Shown here in pieces: positions 52,639 through 61,328 of a DNA stretch of 64,000 bases. Within the stretch, counting starts at the first letter, position 1. The number at the start of each line of letters is the position of its first letter. The notes under the pieces are model-generated. The model made no database searches and was not told the DNA's origin. It was given only the letters and a program-made list of their open reading frames with translations. Position numbers and translations under genes: made by a program. This stretch comes from Desulfurivibrionaceae bacterium (GTDB taxonomy: Bacteria > Desulfobacterota > Desulfobulbia > Desulfobulbales > VMSU01), in contig JAQYVV010000006.1 in the NCBI GenBank assembly GCA_030145275.1, forward strand, positions 72,000 to 135,999, given 5' to 3'.

Positions 52639-55600
52639 TACGTTTTTTTGCAAAACATCCCACCGCTGCCAATCTTTTCATGCTGGTCTTGATCGCCATC
52701 GGCCTGCTGGCGCTGCCCAATATCAGACGCGACACATTCCCGGAATTCACCCCACGTGAGGTACAAATCCAGGTACCCTACCCCGGAGCCACCGCAGAAG
52801 AGGTGGAAGAAGTTGTCTGCCAACGCCTTGAAGATGCCATTGACGGAGTTTCTTTTGTTAAAGAGATTCGCTCCGAGGCCCGTGAGGGAATCGCCATAAT
52901 CGTTGCCGAAAAAGATTCGGCTGGTGATTTTGGCATTTTTATCGACGATATCGAAAAAGAAATTGCAGCCATTACCGATTTTCCCATGGAAGTGGAAGAA
53001 GCGGTTATCACCGAACTTGGCAAAACCGACCTGGTTATATCCGTGATTATCTCCGGGCCAATTTTTATCACTGAGCTAAAGGAATATTGTGAAAACCTAA
53101 AAGACCGGATGCAGGAGGCGGGTATTTCCCTTATCGACATAACCGGCTTTTCGGACCGCCAATTTCGAGTGGAGGTATCGGATTCTGCCTTGCGACGGCT
53201 GAACATGAGTGTCGCCCAGCTGGCTGAGATGATTTCTGCCCAAAACACCGATCTTCCCGCCGGAATCATTGAGGCAAAAGATCGTGATATTTTATTGCGT
53301 TTTGCTGACCAGAAACGCTCCGTTGACGAACTGGAAAAATTGGTGATCAAGGCTGGGGACAAGGGTGCTGCAATCCTGCTTGGTGATGTAGCTATAATCC
53401 ACGACACCTTTCAATTGGCAGAAGACAAGATTATGGCAAATGGCAAACGCAGTGCCATAATCAATATTCGAAAAACCAAACAGGAAGATGCCATCCGGGT
53501 TGCCGACCAGGTGAAGGCATTTGTTGAAGATGAACGGCAGCGTCATCCCCAACTGGATCTTACCATCACCCAAGATAGCTCAATTATTTTAGGCGACCGC
53601 CTGCAGATGCTAATCAGCAATGGCTGGCAGGGGTTGACCCTTGTTTTCTTGACCCTGTGGCTCTTTTTTAACCTGAGAATCTCCCTCTGGGTGGTGCTTG
53701 GCCTGCCGGTTTCATTTTTCGGCGCTTTCTTTTTTATGCCGCTCATGAATCAGACCATCAATATGATGACCATGGTCGGCCTCTTGCTCTCCCTTGGATT
53801 GCTCATGGATGATGCCATTGTCATTGCCGAAAACATTGCATCGCATCGAAAGCGCGGTAAAAACCCTCTGGATTCCGTAATTGATGGAACCAAAGAGGTG
53901 GCCGCTGGAGTTTTTTCCTCTTTTATCACCACGATCTGTGTTTTGGCCCCACTCTCCTTTATTGATGGCCAAATCGGCAAGGCCTTAAAGGTGATACCGA
54001 TAATTTTAATCCTGGTCCTGGCTGTCAGTCTTATAGAGGCCTTTTGTATAATGCCCGCCCATCTTGGCCATGCAATGCACAACTATAATCCCAACAACCC
54101 CAATCGATTACGGCGTGTTTTTGATAATTTTTTAGAGTGGCTGCGTGAAAATATCATTGGCCGCTGTGTGGATTTCCTCCTGCAATGGCGCTACCTACTC
54201 CTTGGCAGTGTCGTGGGCCTGTTTATCTTCACGGTAGGCCTGATTCCCGCCGGAAAGGTCAAAATGGTTGGCTTTCCGACAATCGAAGGAGATGTTGTGA
54301 CAGCGCGACTGCTCATGCCCCAGGGGACTCCTTTAGAGAAAACCGAGCAGACGGTGGATCGTGTTCTCACAGGTCTTAATGCTATGAATGATGAGTTCAA
54401 AGCCAGCCAGCCAGGTGGACAAGATCTGGTGCTCAATACAAGTGTGCAATTTAATCAAAATATTGACGCCTATGAAAATGGGCCCCATGTGGCAACGGTA
54501 TCGGTGGACCTACTATCGGCAGAAAAGCGCCAGGGACGCATTGTTGACTATCTTGCCGTCTGGCGTCAAAAAACAGGACCACTGCCGGATGTGATCAGTC
54601 TGACCCTCGGTGAGGTGGGCTGGGGCCCCGCTGGCAGACCCATAGAAATCAGGATACGAGGCAACGACCTTGACCAGATGAAAGCTGCCGTCACCGAGAT
54701 GAAAAAATGGTTCGGACAGTTTGAAGGGGTATTGGATCTTTCAGATGACCTGCGCCCCGGTAAACCTGAGTTCAAAATGCGCCTCCGTGATGGCGCTACC
54801 AGCTTAGGGATTGATGCCGCAACCGTTGCCCGGCAGCTGCGGGCCGGATTTTATGGTGTGACTGCCAGCACAGTGCAGGTTGGCACTGAGAGTTATGAAA
54901 TAGATATTCGTCTCCAAGAGTCTGACAAAAACAGCCTGGCAGATCTGGAAAATTTCAATATTATCCTGGCTGACGGCAGGCAAATCCCTCTTACCACTAT
55001 TGTGGAATGGCAGGAGGGGAGAGGCAGGTCCCGCATAGCCCGCCACAACGGCATGAGAGCCGTAACCTTAAGGGGAGACTTGGATACCAGGGTTGCCAAT
55101 GCCAAGGTCTTGATCTCTCTATTCAAGAAAAAGTATGTGCCGCAATTCTCCCAGAAATATCCTGATCTAAAGGTTGAAATAGCCGGTGAATCCAAGGAAT
55201 CGGGGCAAACCCAGCTTTCAATGCTGCGGGCCATCCTGATTGGTATGGTTGGCATTTACATCCTCCTGAGTTTTCAATTTAGAAGTTACACCGAGCCATT
55301 TATCGTAATGATTGCCATTCCTTTTTCCCTCATCGGGGTGATCTGGGGCCACCTGATTATGGGAGTGCCAATCAGTATGCCGAGTATCCTTGGCTTTATT
55401 GCTCTCTCAGGGATAGTGGTTAATGACTCCATCCTCCTGGTCCTCTTTCTGAAAAATGCCAAAAACAGCGGCCTGCCTATCCATAAGGCTGCGGGCCAGG
55501 CAAGCCGCAGGCGTTTCAGGGCCGTGCTCCTGACCTCAGCCACTACAATTGCGGGACTTACCCCCCTGCTCTTTGAAAAAAGTCTCCAGGCCCAGATTCT

Positions 55601-55745
55601 AATCCCGCTGGTGGTCAGTACCATTTTCGGGCTAATGGCCTCCACCCTTCTGGTTCTTCTGGTTATCCCGTGTCTGTATCAGATACTTGGAGACTTTAAT
55701 TTGCATGAAAAGGACGGCAGTGCGGGTGAATTGAAAAAAACTTAA
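52635..55745 (+). CDS. RND efflux pump inner-membrane subunit
   Basis: 1036 residues, full AcrB/MexF-like size. Hallmarks include FAKHPTAANLFMLVLIAIGLLALPNIRRDTFPEF, PYPGATAEEVEEVV, GLLLSLGLLMDDAIVIAENI in the transmembrane proton path, and IALSGIVVNDSILLVLFLKNAK in the second half. This branch of smaller RND proteins is found with HlyD-type adaptors in Gram-negative environmental bacteria; the substrate is unknown. Confidence 0.94.
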   Translation: MIRFFAKHPTAANLFMLVLIAIGLLALPNIRRDTFPEFTPREVQIQVPYPGATAEEVEEVVCQRLEDAIDGVSFVKEIRSEAREGIAIIVAEKDSAGDFGIFIDDIEKEIAAITDFPMEVEEAVITELGKTDLVISVIISGPIFITELKEYCENLKDRMQEAGISLIDITGFSDRQFRVEVSDSALRRLNMSVAQLAEMISAQNTDLPAGIIEAKDRDILLRFADQKRSVDELEKLVIKAGDKGAAILLGDVAIIHDTFQLAEDKIMANGKRSAIINIRKTKQEDAIRVADQVKAFVEDERQRHPQLDLTITQDSSIILGDRLQMLISNGWQGLTLVFLTLWLFFNLRISLWVVLGLPVSFFGAFFFMPLMNQTINMMTMVGLLLSLGLLMDDAIVIAENIASHRKRGKNPLDSVIDGTKEVAAGVFSSFITTICVLAPLSFIDGQIGKALKVIPIILILVLAVSLIEAFCIMPAHLGHAMHNYNPNNPNRLRRVFDNFLEWLRENIIGRCVDFLLQWRYLLLGSVVGLFIFTVGLIPAGKVKMVGFPTIEGDVVTARLLMPQGTPLEKTEQTVDRVLTGLNAMNDEFKASQPGGQDLVLNTSVQFNQNIDAYENGPHVATVSVDLLSAEKRQGRIVDYLAVWRQKTGPLPDVISLTLGEVGWGPAGRPIEIRIRGNDLDQMKAAVTEMKKWFGQFEGVLDLSDDLRPGKPEFKMRLRDGATSLGIDAATVARQLRAGFYGVTASTVQVGTESYEIDIRLQESDKNSLADLENFNIILADGRQIPLTTIVEWQEGRGRSRIARHNGMRAVTLRGDLDTRVANAKVLISLFKKKYVPQFSQKYPDLKVEIAGESKESGQTQLSMLRAILIGMVGIYILLSFQFRSYTEPFIVMIAIPFSLIGVIWGHLIMGVPISMPSILGFIALSGIVVNDSILLVLFLKNAKNSGLPIHKAAGQASRRRFRAVLLTSATTIAGLTPLLFEKSLQAQILIPLVVSTIFGLMASTLLVLLVIPCLYQILGDFNLHEKDGSAGELKKT

Positions 55746-55992
55746 TTTTTTTGCCACAGATGAACACAGATTTTTAATAAAGTGGCTCTATAGAAAACTC
55801 AGCTTAGTTAACTGGATTCCGGCTAAAAACATGCCGGAGGTAAGCGCAGACTCCGAAGACGGCATAATCACTTTACTCCTCATCCCTGAATGTTTTTATC
55901 AGGAATCCAGGGTAGTTATGTTTTTTTAGCTGAGTTTGGTTAATAGACACTTTTAATAAAAGACTTAAAAGCAAACATTCAGGACCAAACTT
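55746..55992. other. repeat-bearing gap inside the efflux operon
   Basis: 247 bases between pump and channel genes, containing GCCACAGATGAACACAGAT, an imperfect hairpin around GGATTCCGGCTAAAAACATGCCGG, a mini-insert and a second hairpin CCTGAATGTTTTTATCAGG. It could reduce read-through into the channel gene. Confidence 0.55.
55838..55855 (-). repeat. 18-bp mini-insert (copy 14)
   Basis: AGGTAAGCGCAGACTCCG, between ATGCCGG and AAGACGGCAT, interrupting a hairpin of the CCGGCATGTTTTTAGCCGG type seen intact at 25471-25503. Confidence 0.8.
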
Positions 55993-57390
55993 ATGCGCCT
56001 AACATATAATCCCCAAACCATATTTGCTCTCATCGCCGCCCTCTTCCTGCTTGCCAATTGTGCCGTAGGGCCGAATTATATCCCGCCGGAGGTTGAGCAA
56101 AATCTGGCACAGTGGGAACAATCTTTGGAGGCCGGCCTAAAAACCTCAGAGATTGACCTCACTCAGTGGTGGAAAAAACTTGGCGACCCAAAACTAAATC
56201 AACTTGTGCTCATGGCCATTGAGAACAATCTTGACCTGGAGCAGGGGCGCTCCCGAATCAGAGAAGCCAGGGCCCAGCGCAATATCAGCAAAGCATCTGG
56301 AGCACCATCACTTAGCAGCAGCGCTGCGGCAAAAAGACAGGAAATCGGAGAGGCCCCAAGTGGATCACTGTACAGTTCCGGCTTTGATGCCGCCTGGGAG
56401 CTTGATATTTTTGGGCGCGTTAAACGTTCAGTTGAGGCCTCATCTGCCGACATGGATGCAAAGGTGGAGAGTTTTCGAGATGTTCAGGTGAGCCTGCTTT
56501 CTGAATTGGCTCTGAATTTCATTGATGTCCGTTCGTTTCAGGAGAGGTTTAGATTAGCCCAAGCCAATGTGCAGTTACAAGAAGAAACCTACAATATGGT
56601 GACAAGCCGTTTGGATCTTGGCCTTGCCACAATCTTAGACCTGCGTGAGGCCGAAACAAATCTGGCCAATAATAGCGCCCAAATTCCACCAATAATGACG
56701 GGCTTAAGCATGGCCATGCATCGTATTGCCGTCCTTGTTGGGCAAAAACCAGGCACCTTGAACAAATTCCTTGCAGAACCAGGAATAATACCGCTGGCCC
56801 CGCCTGAAATCCCCATAGGAATTCCAGCAAATCTACTGCGCCGGCGTCCTGACATTCGTATGGCAGAACGAGAACTTGCGGCCCAAACTGCTCGGGTCGG
56901 GGTGGCAGTGGCAGATCTCTACCCTCGCTTCAGCCTAAGCGGGGCCTTGTCTTTTCAAGCAACTGACAGCGCCAATCTATTTACTACACTGAGCCGGGCA
57001 ATATCTTTTGGCCCCTCTTTGCAATGGAATATTTTTAGTGCCGGCAGCGTCCGAAACAATATAACCGTTCAAAATGAACGCCAGAAACAGGCTCTGCTCA
57101 ATTATGAAAAATCTATTCTAACGGCACTTGAGGAAGTTGAAAATGGTATGGTCGCCTATGCCCGAGAATTGGATCGGCGCCAAAAAATCAACCAAGCAGT
57201 ATCGGCCTCACAAGAGAGTGTGCGGCTGGCCGAGTCCATGTACAAAGACGGCCTCACCGATTTTAGTAGAATATTGGATGCCCAGCGAAATCTCTTTACC
57301 CAGGAAGATCAATTAGCATATAGTAATGCAGAGGTAACTAGAAACCTGGTTCGCTTGTATAAAGCGCTTGGCGGCGGCTGGAAATTGTAA
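55993..57390 (+). CDS. efflux outer-membrane lipoprotein (NodT/OprM family)
   Basis: 465 residues with a lipoprotein signal (LLANC, cysteine near residue 23) followed by AVGPNYIPPE, the family start. Two outer-membrane-factor repeats are seen (about 60-240 and 280-460), including RRRPDIRMAERELAAQTARVGVAVADLYPRFSLSG. It forms the TolC-like channel for the pump encoded upstream. Confidence 0.93.
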   Translation: MRLTYNPQTIFALIAALFLLANCAVGPNYIPPEVEQNLAQWEQSLEAGLKTSEIDLTQWWKKLGDPKLNQLVLMAIENNLDLEQGRSRIREARAQRNISKASGAPSLSSSAAAKRQEIGEAPSGSLYSSGFDAAWELDIFGRVKRSVEASSADMDAKVESFRDVQVSLLSELALNFIDVRSFQERFRLAQANVQLQEETYNMVTSRLDLGLATILDLREAETNLANNSAQIPPIMTGLSMAMHRIAVLVGQKPGTLNKFLAEPGIIPLAPPEIPIGIPANLLRRRPDIRMAERELAAQTARVGVAVADLYPRFSLSGALSFQATDSANLFTTLSRAISFGPSLQWNIFSAGSVRNNITVQNERQKQALLNYEKSILTALEEVENGMVAYARELDRRQKINQAVSASQESVRLAESMYKDGLTDFSRILDAQRNLFTQEDQLAYSNAEVTRNLVRLYKALGGGWKL

Positions 57391-57395
57391 CAAAA

Positions 57396-57499
57396 GTCTG
57401 TTCAGCTGCACCCCATCTGCGCGCGAACAGGACTTCCAGCATACCGATGTATAGCTGAAAGTCCTGTTCACACACACCAGGGGCACATCTAAACAGACT
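57396..57499. repeat. P1-like palindrome after the efflux operon
   Basis: Relaxed outer arms GTCTGTTCAGCTGCACCCC (57396-57414) and GGGGCACATCTAAACAGAC. The inner stem GAACAGGACTT (57425-57435) / AAGTCCTGTTC (57459-57469) is perfect. It begins five bases after the channel gene stop and may terminate transcription. Confidence 0.7.
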
Positions 57500-57583
57500 A
57501 CAATTCAGTGGTTATGCCCGTTTTTGGGCCCTACCTGAAGTTACTAATTAAAAACATAAAAAATCCAAACCAAAGGAGGGCTT

Positions 57584-58303
57584 ATGGCGGAAGAAATAAA
57601 GGCAGGATGTGCTCGACCCACAGGTGGTGTGGTGGGAGAAACAGAAGCTGAGCAAACAGATGAAACAAAAATTGAGAAAAAGGAGAGCATGGGCATGATA
57701 CAAGTCGGCAAGAAAGCGCCAAATTTCACGGCACCAGGATACCAGAAGGGCAAATTCATTAATATGGAGTTATCAGAACACCTCGGGAAATGGGTTATTT
57801 TATGCTTTTATCCGGGTGATTTCACCTTTGTCTGAGCAACAGAAATTTCAGCAGTTGCTGAAAAACACCCTGAATTCCAGAAACTTGGTGTGGAAATTAT
57901 GTCCATGAGTATTGACAGTGTTTTCGTACACAAGATGTGGGACGACAATGAACTTTCGAAAATGGTAGACGGAGGCGTTCCTTTCCCCATGCTCTCTGAC
58001 GCTGGCGGTAAAGTGGGCAAGGTTTACGGCGTGTATGACGAAGATGCTGGTGTTGAGACACGAGGAAGATTCATTATCGATCCGGATGGAATTGTGCAAG
58101 GGTACGAAGTGTTAACCCCTCCGGTTGGCCGCAATATAAATGAAACATTCAGGCAGGTTCAAGCCTTTCAACTCGTCCGAGAATCAAAGGGAACCCAAGC
58201 CACTCCATCTGGCTGGAAACCTGGCAAGATGACCCTAAAGCCTGGTCCGGATTTAGTAGGTAAAGTATGGAAAGAATGGAAAACTTCAATGGCTTTTGAC
58301 TAA
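57584..58303 (+). CDS. selenocysteine-containing peroxiredoxin (AhpC/TSA family)
   Basis: 239 residues read through an in-frame TGA at 57833-57835 (residue 84). The frame before the TGA ends PGDFTFV and resumes ATEISAVAEKHPEFQ, so Sec replaces the peroxidatic cysteine of the FTFVCPTE motif, with Ala for Pro after it. The rest is a normal 2-Cys-like peroxiredoxin core (VGKKAPNFTAPGYQ, FPMLSDAGGKVGKVYGVYDE, RGRFIIDPDGIVQ), but no clear resolving VCPA cysteine is present. The N-terminal 35 residues, with one Cys, are an extension. AAAGGAGG precedes the ATG. Reduction of peroxides is expected. Truncated calls ending at the TGA would be wrong. Confidence 0.95.
57833..57859 (+). promoter_or_regulatory. 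candidate bacterial SECIS hairpin at the Sec codon
   Basis: Immediately after UGA, AGCAAC (57835-57840) pairs with GTTGCT (57854-57859) around a 13-base loop. Bacterial SECIS elements for SelB sit directly 3' of the UGA. Stem and place fit; the loop sequence cannot be judged without the organism's SelB. Confidence 0.55.
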
Positions 58304-58487
58304 TCCGGATAAACCGGAAATAAGTGCCTTAACAGTAGAGTGTAACATGTTTATTTCAAAATACTTTTTAGCATTTCGTGTTTTTTATCCCCCTCAAGGG
58401 GGGACTGAACAGAGTACCCCTCAGGTAAGCGTTAGACTCCGAGGGGGTACTGAACTGAGTGGCAGGAATTCAGCGCTAAGGCACTAA
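58301..58487 (-). repeat. R1 interspersed repeat, copy 4, with mini-insert
   Basis: Starts TAATCCGGATAAACCGGAAA, of which the TAA is the stop codon of the peroxiredoxin gene, and ends TAAGGCACTAA. The interior carries CATTTCGTGTTTTTTATCC (uninterrupted counterpart of copy 2) and a C/G-rich hairpin ACCCCTC/GAGGGGGT split by the insert at 58423-58441. Confidence 0.8.
58423..58441 (-). repeat. mini-insert, 19 bp (copy 15)
   Basis: AGGTAAGCGTTAGACTCCG, the consensus with one additional T, at the apex of a hairpin with flanking arms GTACCCCTC and GAGGGGGTAC. Confidence 0.8.
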
Positions 58488-58508
58488 AGTCTGTCTTTCT
58501 CTCAATAA

Positions 58509-58535
58509 AAGCTCGGGCTCAAAAGGCCCGAGCTT
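58509..58535. terminator. stem-loop, possible terminator
   Basis: Perfect 10-bp stem AAGCTCGGGC (58509-58518) / GCCCGAGCTT (58526-58535), 7-base loop. A T-run is lacking, so termination would be weak. Confidence 0.45.
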
Positions 58536-58624
58536 ACAACTATCTTTGACCTCAAAAAAACAATTCAACAAGGCTCCGGCATCAACCTCAAAACTTCTTC
58601 AATATATCTGACTATCCTACCTCT

Positions 58625-58806
58625 AGGGCCTGTAAAGAAATAACATGGCCAATCTTACATCTTACCTTCGGGTCATCTTTGAATGCGACTCAATCACAAA
58701 ATCCTCAACGTAGCCCTGCTACGCTTGCGGTTTTATTCAATCGCCGCATCCAAACCTGACCCAAATCTAAGCGTAATATCAGCCAGGTTATTTCCTTACA
58801 GGCCCT
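58625..58806. repeat. 182-bp foldback element
   Basis: 25-base arms at 58625-58649 and 58782-58806 pair with two mismatches (AGGGCCTGTAA at the outer end). The interior also folds, with GGGTCA, ATGCG and CAACGTAGC segments mirrored around a centre near 58714. A short relative is at 14569-14619. Confidence 0.75.
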
Positions 58807-58909
58807 TATGCTTTTTTTCTCGCCAAGTCCCCGTCCAATTGGTAATATCTGAACAATCTCCGAGCTACAACTATTCAGCCACAAACTTTCCTACCCAAGA
58901 GTAAATATT

Positions 58910-60703
58910 ATGGAAGAGAAAATTCTTCTTGTTGATGACGACAAAGAGCTCCTGGCTTTAATGGAATTAATTCTCGCCGACATAGGAATTACCACAATCA
59001 CTGCCCTTGGGGGAGCTCGTGCAGTTGAAATTTTAAAAAAAAATTCTTTCAGTATTGTCATTTCTGATATTGAAATGCCTGTCTTTAATGGCAGAGAACT
59101 CCTGCAATACATCAAAGCACACTTCCCAGCAACTGATGTGATCCTGATAACCGGTTTTTCTGAGAAATACAGTATCACGGATATCATCAATGAAGGAGCC
59201 ACCGACTTCATTGAAAAACCTTTAAACAAAGATGTTGTTCGCGCCAAAATCACTCGTATTTATAAGGAACGAATTGAAATTTCCCGCAGAAAAAGGGCAG
59301 AAAAAAAACTGCTTGAAACCACTAAGGAGTTGCGCCTTTCACATCAGGAACTTGAACGGAAAGTCCTTGAGAGGACTAAAGAACTGCATGATGCCCAAAC
59401 CGAGTTAATCTCCGTATTCAAAAGTGTACCAGATGGAATTATCACCGTTGACACCACCATGGTAGTTCTGCATAAAAATGACCAGTACATGGGGAATCTC
59501 ACTGTTGAACAGGACCAAGTTTTTCAACCAGGCACCAGCAAATTCCAATTGGAGTGTCATAGAATATTAGCCAACACCTTAAAAAACCAAGCACCAGTCA
59601 ATGACTACCGCCTGGAATTTAACAAAGGAGAAGGCAACCATCAGGCTTTTCTAGTGAGCACTTCCGTCTTGACCGGTAAAAATGGGGACTCCAAAGGCGC
59701 TCTACTTGTAATTCACGATATCTCACAGGTTGCTGTTCTTGAAAATAAACTCCATGAAAGACGGTCATTTCACCATATGGTTGGCGAAAGTCAGAAGATG
59801 CAGGAAATCTATCAACTAGTCAGACAAGTTGCCTCAGTAGATACCACGATTCTTATTACAGGGGACTCAGGTGTGGGCAAAGAACTTTTGATTGACACTC
59901 TTCATACTCGAGGAGACAGAGCCTCAAAACCAATCATAAAAGTAAACTGCTCCGCCTTACCCGAAAACTTATTAGAAAGCGAACTGTTTGGCCATGTAAA
60001 GGGAGCGTTCACCGGGGCATCAAAAGATAGAATCGGCCGTGTTCAGATGGCGGAAGGCGGCATCCTCTTTCTCGATGAGATTGGCGACATTTCACCTAGG
60101 ATTCAGTTACAACTGTTACGATTCCTTGAGATGAAGGAGTACGAAAAAGTCGGGGAGTCTCAAAAAAGAAAAGCAGATGTCCGCATTTTTGCGGCCACCA
60201 ACGCCAATCTTTCCGAAAAAGTCAAAGATGGTTCTTTTCGAAAAGATTTATTCTATCGATTGAAGGTAATGGAAATACATGTCCCGCCCCTGAGCCAACG
60301 CCAAGAAGACATACCTCTTTTTATCGAGCATTTCATTGCTCTTTTCAACAAAAAGTTCAACAAACAGGTGTCAGGCGTATCGGACGAAACCCTTGCCCTA
60401 TTTATAAATCATGAATGGTCAGGCAATGTGCGAGAACTCAACCATGCCATTGAGCACGCCTTTCTGTTATGCCAGGGGGACACCCTGGAACTTGAACATT
60501 TCCCCAAAGAAATGTTTTCTAAACAGCATGTACAAGCGCCACACAGCTTACAAGCATCCCGCACTTTAACACGCGAGAGTCTTCTCTCCACCCTCAATAG
60601 CACTCAATGGCATAGGACAAAAACTGCCAAAATTCTTAAAATTAGTCGCGCCACCCTCTACAACAAACTCAAAGAGTTTGGACTCTCCCCGCAATCCCCC
60701 TGA
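58910..60703 (+). CDS. sigma54-dependent response regulator with PAS-like linker (module 2)
   Basis: 597 residues: receiver (VDDDKELL, IVISDIEMPVFNGREL), a coiled-coil linker (about 120-165), a PAS-like segment (about 165-280), AAA+ domain (about 290-510; GDSGVGKE, GAFTGAS, GGILFLDEIGD) and a Fis-type helix-turn-helix at the C-terminus (WHRTKTAKILKISRATLYNKLKEFG). No partner kinase is adjacent. A paired dyad site and a sigma54 promoter lie directly downstream, ahead of the chemotaxis genes, which are the obvious targets. Confidence 0.93.
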   Translation: MEEKILLVDDDKELLALMELILADIGITTITALGGARAVEILKKNSFSIVISDIEMPVFNGRELLQYIKAHFPATDVILITGFSEKYSITDIINEGATDFIEKPLNKDVVRAKITRIYKERIEISRRKRAEKKLLETTKELRLSHQELERKVLERTKELHDAQTELISVFKSVPDGIITVDTTMVVLHKNDQYMGNLTVEQDQVFQPGTSKFQLECHRILANTLKNQAPVNDYRLEFNKGEGNHQAFLVSTSVLTGKNGDSKGALLVIHDISQVAVLENKLHERRSFHHMVGESQKMQEIYQLVRQVASVDTTILITGDSGVGKELLIDTLHTRGDRASKPIIKVNCSALPENLLESELFGHVKGAFTGASKDRIGRVQMAEGGILFLDEIGDISPRIQLQLLRFLEMKEYEKVGESQKRKADVRIFAATNANLSEKVKDGSFRKDLFYRLKVMEIHVPPLSQRQEDIPLFIEHFIALFNKKFNKQVSGVSDETLALFINHEWSGNVRELNHAIEHAFLLCQGDTLELEHFPKEMFSKQHVQAPHSLQASRTLTRESLLSTLNSTQWHRTKTAKILKISRATLYNKLKEFGLSPQSP

Positions 60704-60723
60704 AACTTAACCCTTGCCCTCTC

Positions 60724-60772
60724 TGTCCAAAATAGACACTTTGCTTATTTTACATTTTGTCTATTTTGGACA
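60724..60772. promoter_or_regulatory. paired activator sites (UAS) of module 2
   Basis: Two exact inverted 15-bp sites, TGTCCAAAATAGACA (60724-60738) and TGTCTATTTTGGACA (60758-60772). Each is itself a TGTC-N7-GACA dyad. Centres are 34 bases apart, about three helix turns, and they lie roughly 100-145 bases upstream of the -24 box. The pair could also fold as a hairpin terminator for the activator gene. Confidence 0.75.
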
Positions 60773-60868
60773 GCTACCGCCAGCCACATCTTCAACAGAG
60801 AGGTACCACACCCTTCCAACCTCTTATTCTGACTAATATTTTTCCCTCCATGGATACCCTGTTTTTTC

Positions 60869-60884
60869 TGGCACAAATACTGCT
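60869..60884 (+). promoter_or_regulatory. sigma54 promoter of module 2
   Basis: TGGCACAAATACTGCT has the -24 TGGCAC intact and GG-N10-GC spacing to the -12 GC. It is 55 bases before the ATG of the thioredoxin-fold gene. Confidence 0.75.
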
Positions 60885-60938
60885 GCATAACTCTTTGAAA
60901 TTAACTGCATGATTATCTAAAACTAGAAGGGTCAACAT

Positions 60939-61259
60939 ATGTCTCCTGCCATAATCGACAAGGCAACATTCGAAAAAATTTCCCCAAAATCCAAAGACTA
61001 CCTCCTTCTCTGCTTTCAAACCTCGTCTTCTACAGATGCGCCAATACTGAAGACAATAAAAAAAGCCAAGGAGCAGTTTCCCCAAAGCCTTCAGACCTAT
61101 ATCGTCCCTGAAGAAGATTGGGATTTTTTCCAAAACAAATACAAATTTTGGGGAACACCCATTTATATACTTTTCAAAAATGGAGTGGAAAAGGAACGAC
61201 TTTTAGGCAAGGTATCAGAAAATATCCTCATAAAATTCATTTCAAAAAATGTTGTCTAA
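60939..61259 (+). CDS. thioredoxin-fold protein lacking CxxC (module 2)
   Basis: 106 residues preceded by GAAGGG. The second half has the thioredoxin pattern around the cis-proline (FWGTPIYILFKNGVEKERLLGKV). At the active-site position there is a single cysteine (LLLCFQTSS) and no CxxC, so ordinary disulfide exchange is unlikely. First gene after the sigma54 promoter and upstream of cheW; it may be a redox-sensing or scaffolding partner of the receptor (inference). Confidence 0.8.
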   Translation: MSPAIIDKATFEKISPKSKDYLLLCFQTSSSTDAPILKTIKKAKEQFPQSLQTYIVPEEDWDFFQNKYKFWGTPIYILFKNGVEKERLLGKVSENILIKFISKNVV

Positions 61260-61328
61260 AGTTGACAGAAAAACGCTATCAAGAAAATTATTTTCATAAA
61301 ATGACCAATCTCTGGGAGGAGGTAAGTG

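Larger units (their letters stand above)
58304..58909. other. repeat-filled region between peroxiredoxin and activator genes
   Basis: 606 bases without a credible gene: the R1 repeat just described, a terminator-like stem (58509-58535), and the 182-bp foldback 58625-58806. Confidence 0.7.

Noticed and set aside
57584-57835. A separate 83-residue protein ending at the TGA
   Set aside because: Peroxiredoxin homology continues in the same frame straight after the TGA, and selA is present, so the TGA is read as Sec and not as a stop or pseudogene break.
60724-60772. Inverted repeat as nothing but a terminator of the activator gene
   Set aside because: Each arm is itself a TGTC-N7-GACA dyad, the arms are AT-rich and no T-run follows; the promoter 100 bases downstream favours an enhancer. 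Termination as a secondary role is not excluded.
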